From: Lentzea aerocolonigenes
GTDB lineage: Bacteria > Actinomycetota > Actinomycetes > Mycobacteriales > Pseudonocardiaceae
NCBI RefSeq assembly: GCF_000955955.1
Contig: NZ_JYJG01000583.1
Span: forward strand, 1 to 5,862
Reading direction: 5' to 3'
DNA: 5,862 nt
In this document: positions 5,791-5,862 of the stretch, piece after piece
Layout: each line of letters begins with the position of its first letter
How positions within the stretch are numbered: the stretch's first letter is position 1
Notes under the pieces: generated by a model
Told to the model about the DNA's origin: nothing
Seen by the model: the letters and a program-made list of their open reading frames with translations, nothing else
Databases searched by the model: none
Made by a program: the position numbers and the translations under genes

Positions 5791-5804
5791 GCGGTTGCGT
5801 GCTT
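5791..5804. repeat. Degenerate third copy of the repeat motifs
   Basis: GCGGTTGCG (5791-5799) repeats the left arm and loop of the tandem units but lacks the AACCGC arm. GTGCTT (5799-5804) repeats the opening of a unit and is followed by CCCCCTG instead of ACCTG. The order of the two blocks is permuted relative to the full units, suggesting a decayed or recombined copy. Confidence 0.4.
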
Positions 5805-5818
5805 CCCCCTGTGGGCTC

Positions 5819-5853
5819 TGCCCCCAAACCCCCGCCAATCTGATCGGGGGGCA
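5819..5853. repeat. C-run/G-run inverted repeat at the window end
   Basis: TGCCCCC (5819-5825) can pair with GGGGGCA (5847-5853), or alternatively CCCCCG (5829-5834) with CGGGGG (5845-5850), so two competing stems exist. Such G-run/C-run blocks are frequent in intergenic DNA of high-GC actinomycetes. It might be a terminator for a gene to the right, which cannot be judged. Together with the repeats it fills the gene-free stretch 5601-5862. Confidence 0.45.
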
Positions 5854-5862
5854 CCACGCCCC

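Noticed and set aside
4807..5838. 343-codon - strand frame extending past dapD with repeated GSQPPGKH peptides
   Set aside because: The peptide repeat only reflects the 33-bp DNA repeat read in frame, and the rest is an Arg/Pro-rich shadow of dapD.

Overview
This 5.9 kb, high-GC window looks like the chromosome of an actinomycete. It carries a mycothiol gene, a 7Fe ferredoxin directly followed by an actinobacterial-type DapC, and a mycobacterial-type DapD. From memory, the order mshB / small membrane protein / ferredoxin / aminotransferase matches Mycobacterium tuberculosis Rv1170, Rv1171, Rv1177 and Rv1178, without the genes that lie between in that species, and dapD matches Rv1201c. The protein sequences suggest Pseudonocardiales (Lentzea, Saccharothrix or Amycolatopsis type), but this placement is an inference.

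Layout. Positions 1-91 hold two hairpins that probably end transcription from an upstream gene lying outside the window, plus a likely leaderless promoter for mshB. On the + strand, mshB (92-928) overlaps a four-helix membrane protein (918-1349). That gene meets a GNAT acetyltransferase head to head at the 3' end, with a 25-bp overlap (GNAT 1325-2047, - strand). A 144-bp divergent region separates the GNAT gene from fdxC (2192-2518), whose stop codon is embedded in the TTG start of dapC (2515-3612). Only 3 bp after dapC, on the - strand, ends an AlbA_2/Schlafen-like gene (3616-4521). A strong, strand-polar terminator (4543-4574) separates it from dapD (4608-5600, - strand). The last 262 bp contain no gene. 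They hold the probable dapD promoter, a pair of identical 28-bp repeats with hairpin cores, a degenerate third copy, and two more inverted repeats.

How the genes work together. DapD and DapC catalyse consecutive steps of the succinylase branch of lysine/meso-diaminopimelate synthesis and lie in convergent transcription units. MshB makes Cys-ready GlcN-inositol for mycothiol. The ferredoxin is an electron carrier whose coupling to dapC is organisational, with no known biochemical link. The GNAT and AlbA_2 proteins are of unknown function. The window is mostly conserved housekeeping DNA. The parts most worth a second look are the AlbA_2 protein, which has a Schlafen-like acidic triad and an unrecognised C-terminal half, and the repeat cluster upstream of dapD. 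I do not see a clear multi-gene novel system.
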